Source: Myxococcales bacterium
Lineage (GTDB): Bacteria; Myxococcota_A; Polyangia; Polyangiales; Ga0077539
Length of the DNA stretch: 64,000 nt
Direction of reading: 5' to 3'
NCBI GenBank assembly: GCA_016793325.1
Contig: JAEUKI010000040.1
Location: 62,001 to 126,000 of the forward strand
Made by a program: the position numbers and the translations under genes. The notes beneath the pieces were generated by a model. The model had not been told where the DNA came from. It did not search any database and was given only the letters and a program-made list of their open reading frames with translations. Of this stretch, positions 18,297 to 27,796 are shown in pieces. How positions within the stretch are numbered: position 1 is the stretch's first letter; every line of letters starts with the position of its first letter.

Positions 18297-18527
18297 TCGC
18301 GGTCACGGCGTACAGCACTCGCCTCCGAAGAGGAGGCCGACGTGCGTGACGAGGGGCGCGACCGCGGGAGGAATGCTTTGACGCGACGAGATCTCAATCG
18401 TTCTTGGTTCGAAATTGGGCTGCGATTTCGCTGAGCGGACGCGCGTGTACGAAGATCGGCGACACGTCACGACGCGTGCCGGCGAGGACGTACCTGCAAA
18501 CGCGCGTCCTCGAGAAGAAAGTCGGCG

Positions 18528-20405
18528 TCAGCGAGGGGCGAGCGAGCGAGCGAAACTATCCCATGCCCCAGCGCCCGAAATCGCAGCGGCAGGTGTAAGT
18601 ACTATGGAACCTGGTCCTGAATGAAAGACTCGAAGTCGTCCGACGTTTCGGGGAGACGGATTGACATCATACTCGCACGCGACGAGGAGGTCGGACCGCG
18701 CGTCGCCGTTGACATCGCCGTTGATCGAGACGGAAGTACCGCAGTGATCATCTTGTGCGAAACTGTCGATCGGCGCCATTCGAGGAACAGCGAGTCCCGC
18801 TGGCGAACCAACAACCAAGAGAACCTCTCCTGATCGACGGAAGCCCCCAGCTTCAGGGAGTCCAGAAGCAATATCGTCGAACCCGTCGCTGTTGATGTCA
18901 CCGATCGAGGCATAGATTCCGAACGTTTGATTGCTATTATGAACCACTGGCGAACCGAGCGGGGCGATATTTCCGGATTCAGAGCCGACTCCTAGCTGGA
19001 TGAGGGCGCCGGTCGTCCCCCCGCTTGGAGGATAATATATATCCTGCGTAACAACATCACCAAAGCCATCTCCATTGATGTCACCGCAGTGAAACGCTCG
19101 CGCCGTCCCAATGCGTGAAACGGGCTCCGTAGCAAGCGGCATCAGTCCGCTCCTCGCGCCGAGCGCGAGCAGTGGACCGTTGTTCGAGGCAATCAGCAGA
19201 TCTGCGATCGAGTCGCCGTTAAAATCACAGTGGGCGAGAAGGCGCTGAAAGTAGCGCCTCCCGGCAAAGTCAGGAAGAATCACTACGTCAGGAGCGGATC
19301 GAATTCCGGTGGTACTTCCGTAGTGTACGAGATAGCCACCTCGAACCATTCCAGTGGAATCTCGAAGCGTAGCGTTGCTCAGGACGACGTCGGCATAGCC
19401 ATCTCCGTTCACATCGCCGCTAGAAGCAAACATGCTGACGAGTCCGTTCGTTGTTGTGCCTTCAATGCGAACCGCAGAGGCAACGTTTACTCCTGCAGAT
19501 CCGCCCAAGTAGACCGTCGCTACCCCGGCGTCCAACAAACCAGACAGCGTCGAGTCGTGCGATGCGCCCACCAGGAGATCCGGAAATCCGTCACCGTTCA
19601 CATCCCCAATGAGGTGAAGATAGCACCCGAAGCACTGAGAGGTTGGAGGAGCGGGGATTCTCTGCTGCGGCGTGGACTGGATTCCTGTCGATGAGCCCCA
19701 AAAAATGTCGACTCGGTTACGTTCGGTTAATCCTCCTCGCACGCCCACCGCAATGTCTCCAAATCCGTCACCATTGAGATCAAGTTCGCTTCCCCAGCTC
19801 GAGTCGTTTGATGCTGTTCTGTGTCGAACTCGAAACTGCCATGTGTGGCTCCAATCTCTTCCCTTCCGTCCGTCCGACGTTCCGCGAACGCGCCAGTACC
19901 ACCACCCAGGCGAAAGTGCCGAATCCACACGCATCCTATCGCCCGGGGCAACTGTCGCAGCTAGGCACCCCGATCGCATGCCGCGATCACGGCAGAGCTG
20001 GACCTCTGCCCCGTCGACCGCGGCGGGCCGCTCCCACCGAAGTGTCGGGCGAGTGCTCGCTACGCTGCTGGTGCTCATCGGAGCGATAAGGCGTGGGGCA
20101 GCGATGCTAGGATCTCCGATGCCAGAGTCTGGCACAATTGAATCAACCGACGGCAGGTCGGAAACGACGTCAACGGTACGGCTCGTTGCGTCCCAGGTGT
20201 CGAAGTCTGCGACATCGCCAGAGGCGTCAGAGACCGTTGCATCGGGCGCTTCCGAGCGACCTGTGTCTGCCAGGTCGGGAAGTCCGCTATCCACGACAGT
20301 CGGTGTCGTATCTGGTGCTTGCCCGGATGAGCACGCCGCAGTAGTCACAGCGAAACAAGCCAATCTGGCTCCAAAGAGCAGGACTACCCGACTACTGAAC
20401 GTCAT
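18528..20405 (-). CDS. FG-GAP/VCBS-repeat lipoprotein
   Basis: 625 aa from ATG 20405. The signal peptide ends at TTAACSSG (lipobox). An Asp/Pro/Ser linker follows, then a fibronectin-like segment (APRLIAPMSTSSV, STRPTLRWERP, WWYWRVRG). The C-terminal ~400 residues hold at least seven FG-GAP/VCBS calcium-binding units such as DLNGDGFGDIAVG, DVNGDGFPDLLVG, DVNGDGYADVVLS and DINGDGFGDVV, forming an integrin-like beta-propeller for adhesion or matrix binding on the cell surface. GC is somewhat lower than in neighbours. A homologue lies at 44055-45605 with the same domain order. Confidence 0.88.
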   Translation of the reverse strand: MTFSSRVVLLFGARLACFAVTTAACSSGQAPDTTPTVVDSGLPDLADTGRSEAPDATVSDASGDVADFDTWDATSRTVDVVSDLPSVDSIVPDSGIGDPSIAAPRLIAPMSTSSVASTRPTLRWERPAAVDGAEVQLCRDRGMRSGCLAATVAPGDRMRVDSALSPGWWYWRVRGTSDGRKGRDWSHTWQFRVRHRTASNDSSWGSELDLNGDGFGDIAVGVRGGLTERNRVDIFWGSSTGIQSTPQQRIPAPPTSQCFGCYLHLIGDVNGDGFPDLLVGASHDSTLSGLLDAGVATVYLGGSAGVNVASAVRIEGTTTNGLVSMFASSGDVNGDGYADVVLSNATLRDSTGMVRGGYLVHYGSTTGIRSAPDVVILPDFAGRRYFQRLLAHCDFNGDSIADLLIASNNGPLLALGARSGLMPLATEPVSRIGTARAFHCGDINGDGFGDVVTQDIYYPPSGGTTGALIQLGVGSESGNIAPLGSPVVHNSNQTFGIYASIGDINSDGFDDIASGLPEAGGFRRSGEVLLVVGSPAGLAVPRMAPIDSFAQDDHCGTSVSINGDVNGDARSDLLVACEYDVNPSPRNVGRLRVFHSGPGSIVLTPAAAISGAGAWDSFARSLAPR

Positions 20406-20670
20406 CGTGAGTCGAAGAGTATCATTGTACATTGCCGCTCGCAATCGAGGACGAAATCGCCTTTTGCTGTCCCCTCGTCGCGCTCCTCGCCACTGGACAC
20501 GCTGGGTTCTCCCTCGGAACCGCCGAGCAATCGCCCGACGCGCTCGTCTCGCTCGCGCCAGTGGACTCAATCGTCGCTCGCGGAGCACGGCTCGTCTCTC
20601 ATCGAGCTCGGGCAACAACGAACGAAGATCACCGGGGCGCGCCTGCTGGCGCTGGACCGCGTGAACAACG

Positions 20671-20865
20671 CCGAGCGCGTCGACGTCGGTCTCGGTCGAC
20701 CTCGGCCTGCTCGAAGACTGCTTTCCCGCGCGCATGCAGAGCGAAGCGTGGCGCGCGAAGCTTCGGGCGATGATCCCGTCCTACGGCAGATAGCTCGCCG
20801 AGGACCGAGCCCTCCCCGACTGCGTACGTCCGCCCGCGCGAGCGACGCTGGGGCTCGACGCGTAG
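20671..20865 (+). pseudogene. mqo: malate:quinone oxidoreductase C-terminal remnant
   Basis: The frame reads PSASTSVSVDLGLLEDCFPAR, then AWRAKLRAMIPSYGR, a TAG stop at 20791-20793, and then LAEDRALPD ... ATLGLDA before a second stop at 20863. This follows the C-terminus of Mqo (GASPGAST...LLE..F...W...L....PSYG.KL.ED..L......TLGLD). An in-frame stop and the loss of the first ~430 residues make it a clear pseudogene. The active copy must be elsewhere if the pathway is kept. The 20406-20670 stretch upstream shows no intact gene. Confidence 0.65.
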
Positions 20866-21003
20866 CGCGCCGCGAACGAACCTCCGCCACGACGAGCTAC
20901 ACAGCGCCCGCGACGGGCATCCTCGATGCTCATCGCGAGCAACAACAAGCGCCGACTCGGTTTCGAGCGCACGGCTCGGAGTTGCTTGATAGGATCGACG
21001 GCG

Positions 21004-21507
21004 ATGGTCAGATCCGATCATGCAGCGCCGCGCTTCGATCGCCGCACCGTTGGATGGCTGCTTGCGTTGCTTGTGGGGTGTACGAGTCCGGGATCACGAC
21101 CAGATGTGACCGAGGCCGACTCAGTCGCGATCGACTCGACGATCGACTCGACGATCGACGCGCCATCGACGACGCTGACCGATGGAGGGCGTGGTTGTCT
21201 TCGGATCTACAGCACCTGCGTCCCGAGGGACGACGAGTGTTGCCCTCACCTCACCTGTCGAGTCCTGGGCGGAGCGGCGCAATGCGGGCCGCGGTCCGAC
21301 TGCCCGTCGCTCTTTGCAGACTGCAGCGATGGAGGAGCGTGTTGTCCTGGACTCGTGTGCATGTCGCGTGGGGCAGACGCGGGACCCCAGTGTGCCGAGC
21401 CCACTTGTCCACGCTTGGGACAGCCGTGTAACTCATCGACGCAGCCCTGCTGCCCGGGGTTCACGTGCGCGGGGCCCTTCGACAATGAGCGTTGCGTCGA
21501 GCGCTAG
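21004..21507 (+). CDS. small Cys-rich lipoprotein with three knot-like repeats
   Basis: 167 aa from ATG 21004. The signal ends at LLALLVGCTS (lipobox), then an Asp/Ser linker containing the repeat DSTIDSTIDA. The mature domain repeats a Cys pattern three times: CVPRDDECCPHLTC, CSDGGACCPGLVC and CNSSTQPCCPGFTC. The x-C-C-P-x-x-x-C signature is typical of small disulphide-knotted surface domains in Myxococcota. Binding partner unknown. Confidence 0.7.
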   Translation: MVRSDHAAPRFDRRTVGWLLALLVGCTSPGSRPDVTEADSVAIDSTIDSTIDAPSTTLTDGGRGCLRIYSTCVPRDDECCPHLTCRVLGGAAQCGPRSDCPSLFADCSDGGACCPGLVCMSRGADAGPQCAEPTCPRLGQPCNSSTQPCCPGFTCAGPFDNERCVER

Positions 21508-21545
21508 CTCTCATCGTGCGCCCTCCCTCGCGCGACGGACGGTCT

Positions 21546-21790
21546 TCACTCGCCTGACAACGGAATGCGCTCGTGCTCGTCGCCCGGCGCCAGAGGAAAC
21601 TCGCGGTCGATCCGGCGACGCCTTGGCCTCGTCGATGCGCTCGCGCGGAGGCGACGGAGTTCCACTCCATGAATCGCGGGTGTCGGTTGTACTTGCCGTC
21701 GACGTAGTCCCCGCCCACCAGCACGAGGTGCGCTCTCCTGCGGACGGCGCCCGCGATCGTGAACGCGCGATGCCGAGGCCGCTCACCCAT
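21546..21790 (-). pseudogene. frameshifted remnant downstream of the HerA-like gene
   Basis: In one minus frame VRRRAHLVLVGGDYVDGKYN and RHPRFMEWNSVAS look genuine; 60 bases later a different frame gives REFPLAPGDEHERIPLSGE and a stop. The two fit one protein broken by a frameshift. Parent family not recognised. Confidence 0.35.
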
Positions 21791-23201
21791 CGCTCGATTT
21801 TATGTGTCCGTCGAGCAGCGCGCGCAGCTCGCTGCGCGTGAGCGGCCCTCTGAGCCATGAAATCGTGTGTCTCGGCTGCGCGACGCACAGCCCCTGCGCA
21901 GCGTCGTGCACGTTGCGCACGAGAAACCACCGCTTGCCCAATCGCTTGAGCACGTCGTGAACGCTCTTCTTGCTCGCGCCGTCGCCCACGCCGCCGTCGG
22001 CGTTCGCGAGGCCGTCGACGACGCGCTCGCGATCTGCGTCGGTGAGCAGTCTTCCGATGCACCACAGGCCCGCGTTGCTGAGCGCTCGGTAGTCGACGTC
22101 CATCGGGTTTTGCGTCGCGAGAACGATCCCCACGCCGAACGCGCGGGACTGCTTCATCAGCGCGATGAGCGGGCGTTTGGTGGGCGGATTCGCAGGGTGC
22201 GGCGGGAGCATCCCGTACACTTCGTCGATCACGAAGAGCGCCCGGAGGGTGTTGGCGCCAGGGAGCGACAACACGTACGCGCGGAGCTCTTCGAAGAGCA
22301 GCCCGAGCACGAGGGCTCGCTCGTTTTCGTCCAAGTGGGCGACGCTGACGATCACGGCTGGTGTTCGTCCGTCGCTCTCGCGGGCGAACCACTGGCGCAC
22401 GTCGAGCGCGACGCCTTCGCGCCAGCTCGCGAAGCTCGGCGACGCCACCAGCGCGTTGAGCGCCGCGGCGAGCGCGTTGCGTTCTTTCTTCGCGAAGAAC
22501 CGCTCGAGGCTCATCGCGCCGACTCGGGTGATCGGCGGCGCGTCGAGGTCCGCGATGAGCGACGAGAGGTCCGCGCTCTGTCCTTCGCGCAGTCGTCGTT
22601 CGGCCAAGACGCACAGCAAGACGTGTTCGCGCGAGCTTGCGGGGTCTGGGTCTCGTCCGAGCAAGCGAAGCACGAGCGAGACGGCCGAAGCGAGCGCGTT
22701 GCGAGCGACCTCGATGTCTTGCGGCGCGCCGTCCCACAAGGGTGAGCGGCGCTCGAGCGACGACAACAAGTGAACGGGCTCGCCCGCGTTGCTTCCTGGC
22801 GTGAGCACACGAACGCGCACGCGCTCGCGAAAGGCAGCGATGTCGGCGTTGGTGATTCCAGCGCGGTCGAGGCCGAGCGTGCGGGCTTCGAGCGCGTCGG
22901 CGATCGGGTCGCGCCCGTCGCTGTGCGCAGCGCTCTCGTCGCTGTGCCATCGCTCGATCGCGGCGCGGTCGTCGACGTCGAACGTCAGCAAGAGATTCGC
23001 GAGGTCTCCCTTGATGTCCACCATCAACACCGGAAGATCACTTCGCAGCGCCTCTTCGACGAGCACGAAGATGAGCCCGGTCTTTCCCGAGCCGGTCATT
23101 CCCGTGACGACGGCGTGCGTGACGAGGTTCGATGGCGCGAGCTCGAACGCTTCGAGATCACCATCCCCCGTGATGGGAAGTCGTCGACCGAGCCGCAGCA
23201 C
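21783..23201 (-). CDS. HerA/VirB4-like ATP-binding protein
   Basis: 472 aa. Walker A GMTGSGKTG sits early (residues ~34-42) in an N-terminal strand context, VLMVDIKGDLANLLL follows, Walker B is LFVIDEVYGMLPPHP, and a sensor-like stretch IVLATQNPMDVDYRALSN is typical of the HerA/FtsK/DUF853 group of motor ATPases. Such proteins move DNA or proteins as hexamers. The partner gene upstream starts its stop six bases before this ATG, so the pair form an operon. Whether it serves conjugation, repair or defence is not visible; no NurA-like nuclease is adjacent. Confidence 0.8.
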   Translation of the reverse strand: MLRLGRRLPITGDGDLEAFELAPSNLVTHAVVTGMTGSGKTGLIFVLVEEALRSDLPVLMVDIKGDLANLLLTFDVDDRAAIERWHSDESAAHSDGRDPIADALEARTLGLDRAGITNADIAAFRERVRVRVLTPGSNAGEPVHLLSSLERRSPLWDGAPQDIEVARNALASAVSLVLRLLGRDPDPASSREHVLLCVLAERRLREGQSADLSSLIADLDAPPITRVGAMSLERFFAKKERNALAAALNALVASPSFASWREGVALDVRQWFARESDGRTPAVIVSVAHLDENERALVLGLLFEELRAYVLSLPGANTLRALFVIDEVYGMLPPHPANPPTKRPLIALMKQSRAFGVGIVLATQNPMDVDYRALSNAGLWCIGRLLTDADRERVVDGLANADGGVGDGASKKSVHDVLKRLGKRWFLVRNVHDAAQGLCVAQPRHTISWLRGPLTRSELRALLDGHIKSSDG

Positions 23202-23207
23202 GCTCGC

Positions 23208-24062
23208 TCAGCGCTTGTTGGTGTTGCCGTCGAACGGGTTGTCCGATGGAACGAGCGGGTTCGCCGGCGTGGGCGCGGGCGCCGGTGCGGGCGCGGGCGT
23301 CGGCTTGACCACGGGCTCTGCGCTTTCCTTCTTCGCCGCGCCGCGCGTGACATAGATGCTCGGCGCGATCGTGTCAGCGTCGCCTTGCTTTCGACGAACC
23401 CAACGCAACGCCTGAACGATCTCCGAGTACGCGTTGACGAGCACGGCGCCGATCACGCGGCGCTGCTGGAGCATGGGCTGGAGCTTGGGGTCCTTGCCCG
23501 TGTGCTGCGCGTACGCAGCGGGCATTTCGGCGACGAGCTTCGTCCCGAGCGCCACGTCTTCGTGGCGGACGAGCGCGCCGTCTTCGTGTTCCTTGGCGAT
23601 CACGAGCAGCGCAGAGACGTCCGCGATGAGATCGAGGTTGCCTTGTCCGTCGCGGATCTTGTCCACCGTGGACTTGGCGAGCGTCCCGCGCTTCACGAGA
23701 ACGTCTGCGACAGCCAGGAGCACCTCGCGCAACGCGCGGGCCTGCACCGCGAGCTCGTCGAAGTTCGAAGTCTCCGGCGAGTGCGCGAGCACGAGCGCGT
23801 TGGCGTGCAGCAACGCGTGCGCGTACAGCTTCAAGTTGTCGACGTGCTTCACGTCGAAGTCCCACAGCCGCTCGAGCAGCGGGCGATGCACAACGATGTT
23901 GTCGTACGCGCCGATCGCGGTCGTCGTCGCGTGCACGGTCTCGAGATTGAAGATCCCGATGCTGTTGGGGTCTACCGCGCCGATCTCCGCTTTCATCGCG
24001 TCGATCGCCGCTTGTCCCGTGGGCGTATCCTGCACGGGCGTAGGAGTCTCTTTGTCTCCCAT
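23208..24062 (-). CDS. hypothetical partner of the HerA-like ATPase
   Basis: 284 aa from ATG 24062, with GGGAGGTGG upstream; the open frame continues further upstream but without coding character. The body is almost wholly helical (LLERLWDFDVKHVDNLKLYAH, LREVLLAVADVLVKRGTL). The C-terminus is a Pro/Ala linker (APAPAPAPTPAN) with a short DNPFDGNTN tail. No family recognised. Coupling to the ATPase (six-base gap) suggests a cofactor or cargo adaptor. Confidence 0.65.
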   Translation of the reverse strand: MGDKETPTPVQDTPTGQAAIDAMKAEIGAVDPNSIGIFNLETVHATTTAIGAYDNIVVHRPLLERLWDFDVKHVDNLKLYAHALLHANALVLAHSPETSNFDELAVQARALREVLLAVADVLVKRGTLAKSTVDKIRDGQGNLDLIADVSALLVIAKEHEDGALVRHEDVALGTKLVAEMPAAYAQHTGKDPKLQPMLQQRRVIGAVLVNAYSEIVQALRWVRRKQGDADTIAPSIYVTRGAAKKESAEPVVKPTPAPAPAPAPTPANPLVPSDNPFDGNTNKR

Positions 24063-24109
24063 TGCGTCCACCTCCCTGCCGACTTCTTTCGGCGTCGATC
24101 GCGACCACT

Positions 24110-24465
24110 GCGCACGGCCAAAAAGGTTGTCAACGGGGGGATCGCAGCGACGCGGGAAGAAAAATGATCCCGGCCAGCGGAGGGAGCCGGAGCCGAACGG
24201 CCTCTGGGGGCCGAACGTCCGCAACGCAGGCGGAGCCAAATGGCCTCCGAGGGCAAAAAATGGCGATGGGGCGAGCGCGCGGCGGCCAAAATGGCCGAAG
24301 CGAGCAGCGTGGGCGCGGTGAACGTGGCCAAAATGGTCGTTCGGAGCGGGTCGAGGCGGGGTTCTGGCGGGCAAATAGGCTCAAAAAGTGCCAGTGGGTC
24401 CGTTGTGCGAGACGAAATTGGCCAAAAGGGCAGCGCGCGGGGCGGTCGAGCGCGGCCAAAATGGT
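24110..24465. other. intergenic cluster of GGCCAAAATGG-type motifs
   Basis: Nine variants of GGCCAAAATGGCC / GGGCAAAAAATGG lie in 350 bases (near 24117, 24236, 24252, 24286, 24325, 24368, 24378, 24419 and 24455), often 35-45 bases apart. No ORF is conserved there. It lies upstream of the HerA-partner gene and downstream of the 24482 gene. It may be a regulator-binding array or a decayed tandem repeat. Confidence 0.4.
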
Positions 24466-24481
24466 GTGGAGCGCTGCGCTG

Positions 24482-25288
24482 CTACGCTTCGTCGAGCCTT
24501 TCGTCGAACGCAGGCCTCGATGCCAGCACCGCCGTGCGTGCTCGACGCGCGCGAGCGAGCTGATCGTCGAGCTCGTGGGCGCGGAGCTCGGGGATGATTC
24601 GAGCGAGCTCGCGCACTGCGACGTCCGCGCGATCTTCGCGGAGCGTGCGAAGAAAGGGCTCGATCGCCTCCGAGAGCCCGAAGTCCTCCCACACGAAGAG
24701 TTCGAGCAGGTCGCGGAGCATGGCGTCGGTGCACTCGGTCTCGAGCAGTTCGATGTAGCGACGTTCGATCTCGCTGTAGGCCCTGGCCATGTCCGCGCCC
24801 GAGTCGTCGAGGTGGTTCATCGCCTCGAGGATCACCGTGAGCGCGCATCGATGAAGCGCGAGGACACGCGCGGGGCAGCGAAGTCGCCGACGCGTGCTCT
24901 CGACTTCGAGCTCGATGGTGCGCGCGAGGTACGTCGTATCCGCGCCGTGGCTGCGCAGCGCGTCCCGCGTGAACCGCGCGAAGACCGGCTCGTACATCGA
25001 GGGATCGATCGGAAACCGCGGCCAGTGCCCTCGTAGCGCGCGCTGCTCGAGCACGCGTCGCGGAGGGTTGAGCATCGCGTGTGTCTTGGCGTACGGGCCG
25101 TCGAGCCACACTCGCTTGAAGGCCTTCTTCTTGAGCAGGGCGGCAGCATGAAGAAGCGATCGACTCCCCACGACCCCCACGAAGTCGATCGCCTCTTGAT
25201 GATGCTCTGGAGGAAGGAGCCGGCGGAGCAGTGCACTCGTCTTTGCTACAAACGAGTTCGACGTGATCGTCGAGGCGGCGCGCGGCAT
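24482..25288 (-). CDS. helical hypothetical protein
   Basis: 268 aa from ATG 25288; the frame is open further upstream with poorer sequence. Predicted to be all-helical and soluble. Visible blocks: AIDFVGVVGSRSLLHAAALL, RRYIELLETECTDAMLRDLLELFVW (split here by eye into helices) and DDQLARARRARTA. No family recognised. It is the last gene before the defence island on the left side. Confidence 0.55.
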   Translation of the reverse strand: MPRAASTITSNSFVAKTSALLRRLLPPEHHQEAIDFVGVVGSRSLLHAAALLKKKAFKRVWLDGPYAKTHAMLNPPRRVLEQRALRGHWPRFPIDPSMYEPVFARFTRDALRSHGADTTYLARTIELEVESTRRRLRCPARVLALHRCALTVILEAMNHLDDSGADMARAYSEIERRYIELLETECTDAMLRDLLELFVWEDFGLSEAIEPFLRTLREDRADVAVRELARIIPELRAHELDDQLARARRARTAVLASRPAFDERLDEA

Positions 25289-25450
25289 CGCCGAAGTTTG
25301 AGGATTCTCAAGCCCCACACGAAACGATCTGCTGCGCGGAACGTGAGCGGGTTGGTGAGTCAGCGACAGTGACAGCACGAGGCGCGGGCTTCGCCCTCGC
25401 CCTCTCGGCGCGGTCGGCTGCTGCGCCCGCCGCGATATGGAGAGTGCCTT

Positions 25451-27796
25451 TCACCCCGGCTTGATCCGGTAGTGAAGTTCCCGCCGGTTGAGATTCACCG
25501 ACACGACCCCACCACCATTGTCGCGCACCTCGCGGAAAACACGAAAGCCCTCGATGATCGCACGCTCCCACTGCCAGAGCGGGCACGCCTCGACCTCGAA
25601 TCCCGCGACGAGCTTTCGGACCGCTTTGAGCAAACCGTAGTCGAGGCTGTCGAGGCCAACGAAGAACTCTCGCCCCTTGGCGTGGTTGAAGATCCAGGTC
25701 GAGACACCCTCCTCGATGATGATGGCGCGCGCGCCGTCCTGCACCTCGTCGATGGTGGGGTTGCTCTTGCGCTTGCACCGGAACAGCGTTCGCAGGACGG
25801 GTGACCAGCCGAGAAACGCGGCATATGAGAGGTGGAAGACGTCGTGGAACCGGTAGCCATCGTCGACCTCCATGTTGTCGGTGAGGTGGTCGCCGATCTT
25901 GATGCCTTGGCACCGCTGCACGACGTACTTCTTGCCCCGCACACTCTTCTCGGTGAAGTGCACCTCGAAATTGCGCGGGAGTCGCTCGTCGTCGTCGAAG
26001 TTCTCGTCGAACAGAGGCACGCGGTTCTCGCGGCTCAGCGGCCAGCGGTCGAGGACCTTCTCCTGGTTGAGCGAAGCAGCCCGCTCCAAGCTAATGTCCG
26101 CAGCATCGGCAGCACCGACCAGAGCACGGAGGTAACGCACGAGCAGGTCTCGCGCTGCGTCCGTGTCGCTGAACCCGCGTGGCGCCTCCAATGCACGCAG
26201 AAGTTCGCCCGCGACAACACCGAGTTGCACAAGCTTGCGCTCGTAGTGTTCGCTGACGCGCGGGCCGCTGAATGGTTGCTCGCGCGGCTGCAGATCACCG
26301 AAGCAGAAGTCGGGATCCACGCGCGCGGCCGCGTTCCGCAGCGCGGCTTGCGCGATCTCGCTCATCGTCAAGCTCGCCTCGTTAGCGAGGTCGGCGAGGT
26401 ACCACAGGGCGTCGCCGAACTCCTCGATGACCGCGTCAGCGTAGGTCGGGTAGGCTGCCGCTTCGCGCTGTTTCTTCTTCAGCTCGCTCAGCAGGCTTCC
26501 GGTCTCTCCGTAGAGCCCAAAGACCGTGAACGACACGTCGTCGCGGCTGCCGCGCCTCGGCGCGCGGGTCTTCCGCACAAACTCTTGGTAGTCGTCGAGA
26601 CCGATCCCTGAATCGGCATCGTTGGTAGCGACGATGACCTGCTGCGTCTCTGTCTTCGTGATTGCCATGTTGTCGGGACTGCGTGCGACGAGGGCCAGCT
26701 CCGGTACCGGCGCTACCACCGACCGCGCAGCTTCCGGGAGTGCCCTGGGCGTCGACGCTGCGATCTTTTCGTTAAGACCCCACTTTGGCGGGTACCAATA
26801 CTCGATCGGATCGTGCGTTGGCTTGAAGCTCTGCTTGATGCGTGTGCGCCCGCTGATACCCCGGACGTCGGGGTGCGCGATGCGCGCGTACTTGTCGACC
26901 TCGCAGAAGAGGTTTTGGCAGTCGATGAGCTGGAGCGGTCGACCCCAGAGGTCGCGGAAGTCGAGCCCGAGGCGCTCGAACTCGGTGTGCTGCCGCTCCG
27001 CGACGACGCGGATTAGGTCTGCCTCCGAAAGCCCCCCTAGGCTCGTGAAGCACTTCCGAATGCCGTCGCGCGCGCCAGGCCCAGGCACGACGAATTCCAT
27101 CTCGGGGAAGTTGAGCAACGGCCCGTAGTTCAGATCGATCGCGAACTGGAACGCAAGGAAGTCCCCCATCATCGGGAAGGTGCGCAGCAGCTCAAACGCA
27201 GCGCGGAGCGACCGCACCTCCGCGAGACGCTCCGGCAGTCTGTCCTTGATCATCTTCTGGAGCAACGCCAAGTGCGTCTGGTGCTTCCGATCGCCTTCGA
27301 AGCTTGAGGCCGATGGGATGATGTATGCCGCCGAATAGATGCGTTCGCCCCGCGCCATTGCGGCGGTAAGGACGTCGTCGTAGCGCTTGAGGTTGAAGCT
27401 CTCCCACATCGGCTGGCCCAAGCGTTCCTCCAGGAGCGACCACGTCTCGATGCGGTTGAAGAGCTTGAACAGGATCGTCCGGAAGAAGACCTCACGTGGC
27501 TCCTGCGGGCCACTGTAGATTACGCGGCGGATCAGGTACTGGCTGACGCGATCCGATGCTCGGTAGGCGTTCGTGAACTTGTGCTTCGTGAGGATCGGAT
27601 CCTCGCTCCACAGGCTCCGGGGCTGCTCGATGCGGCGGAAGAAGACCGCTTGGCGCTCGACAGCGAATCGCCAGTACGTGTCGTAGACCTTGCTCGGCTT
27701 GGCGGGCGCAAGCCGCGAGAAGACCGTCGGTCCAGACCGAGGAGTCTTGGAGTCACCCACCGGGCCGCCGCGCGGGCCGTCAGATGCGCCGCTCAC
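25451..27796 (-). CDS. HMUDK_hel-like / MazG / MazG_C-like three-domain fusion
   Basis: 781 aa from GTG 27796, which overlaps the stop of the TS-like gene as GTGA. Residues ~30-320 (VYDTYWRFAVERQAVFFRR, FTNAYRASDRVSQYLIRRV, FFRTILFKLFNRIETWSLL) match the helical domain of proteins linked to thymine hypermodification (the HMUDK_hel / alpha-glutamyl-putrescinyl-thymine pyrophosphorylase group). Residues ~400-500 are a MazG-like nucleotide pyrophosphohydrolase: GETGSLLSEL and EEFGDALWYLAD give the ExxE...ExxD metal site. Residues ~590-780 form a MazG_C-like helical domain with YRFHDVFHLSYAAFLGW and IIEEGVSTWIFNHAKG. In other genomes I recall these as separate genes. A role in making, removing or sensing modified dTTP analogues is inferred. 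Confidence 0.78.
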   Translation of the reverse strand: MSGASDGPRGGPVGDSKTPRSGPTVFSRLAPAKPSKVYDTYWRFAVERQAVFFRRIEQPRSLWSEDPILTKHKFTNAYRASDRVSQYLIRRVIYSGPQEPREVFFRTILFKLFNRIETWSLLEERLGQPMWESFNLKRYDDVLTAAMARGERIYSAAYIIPSASSFEGDRKHQTHLALLQKMIKDRLPERLAEVRSLRAAFELLRTFPMMGDFLAFQFAIDLNYGPLLNFPEMEFVVPGPGARDGIRKCFTSLGGLSEADLIRVVAERQHTEFERLGLDFRDLWGRPLQLIDCQNLFCEVDKYARIAHPDVRGISGRTRIKQSFKPTHDPIEYWYPPKWGLNEKIAASTPRALPEAARSVVAPVPELALVARSPDNMAITKTETQQVIVATNDADSGIGLDDYQEFVRKTRAPRRGSRDDVSFTVFGLYGETGSLLSELKKKQREAAAYPTYADAVIEEFGDALWYLADLANEASLTMSEIAQAALRNAAARVDPDFCFGDLQPREQPFSGPRVSEHYERKLVQLGVVAGELLRALEAPRGFSDTDAARDLLVRYLRALVGAADAADISLERAASLNQEKVLDRWPLSRENRVPLFDENFDDDERLPRNFEVHFTEKSVRGKKYVVQRCQGIKIGDHLTDNMEVDDGYRFHDVFHLSYAAFLGWSPVLRTLFRCKRKSNPTIDEVQDGARAIIIEEGVSTWIFNHAKGREFFVGLDSLDYGLLKAVRKLVAGFEVEACPLWQWERAIIEGFRVFREVRDNGGGVVSVNLNRRELHYRIKPG

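Noticed and set aside
18300..18420. Minus-strand fragment ending LLFGGECCTP as a lipoprotein gene
   Set aside because: Only ~45 residues in frame with no start or signal; too little to call beyond a scrap.
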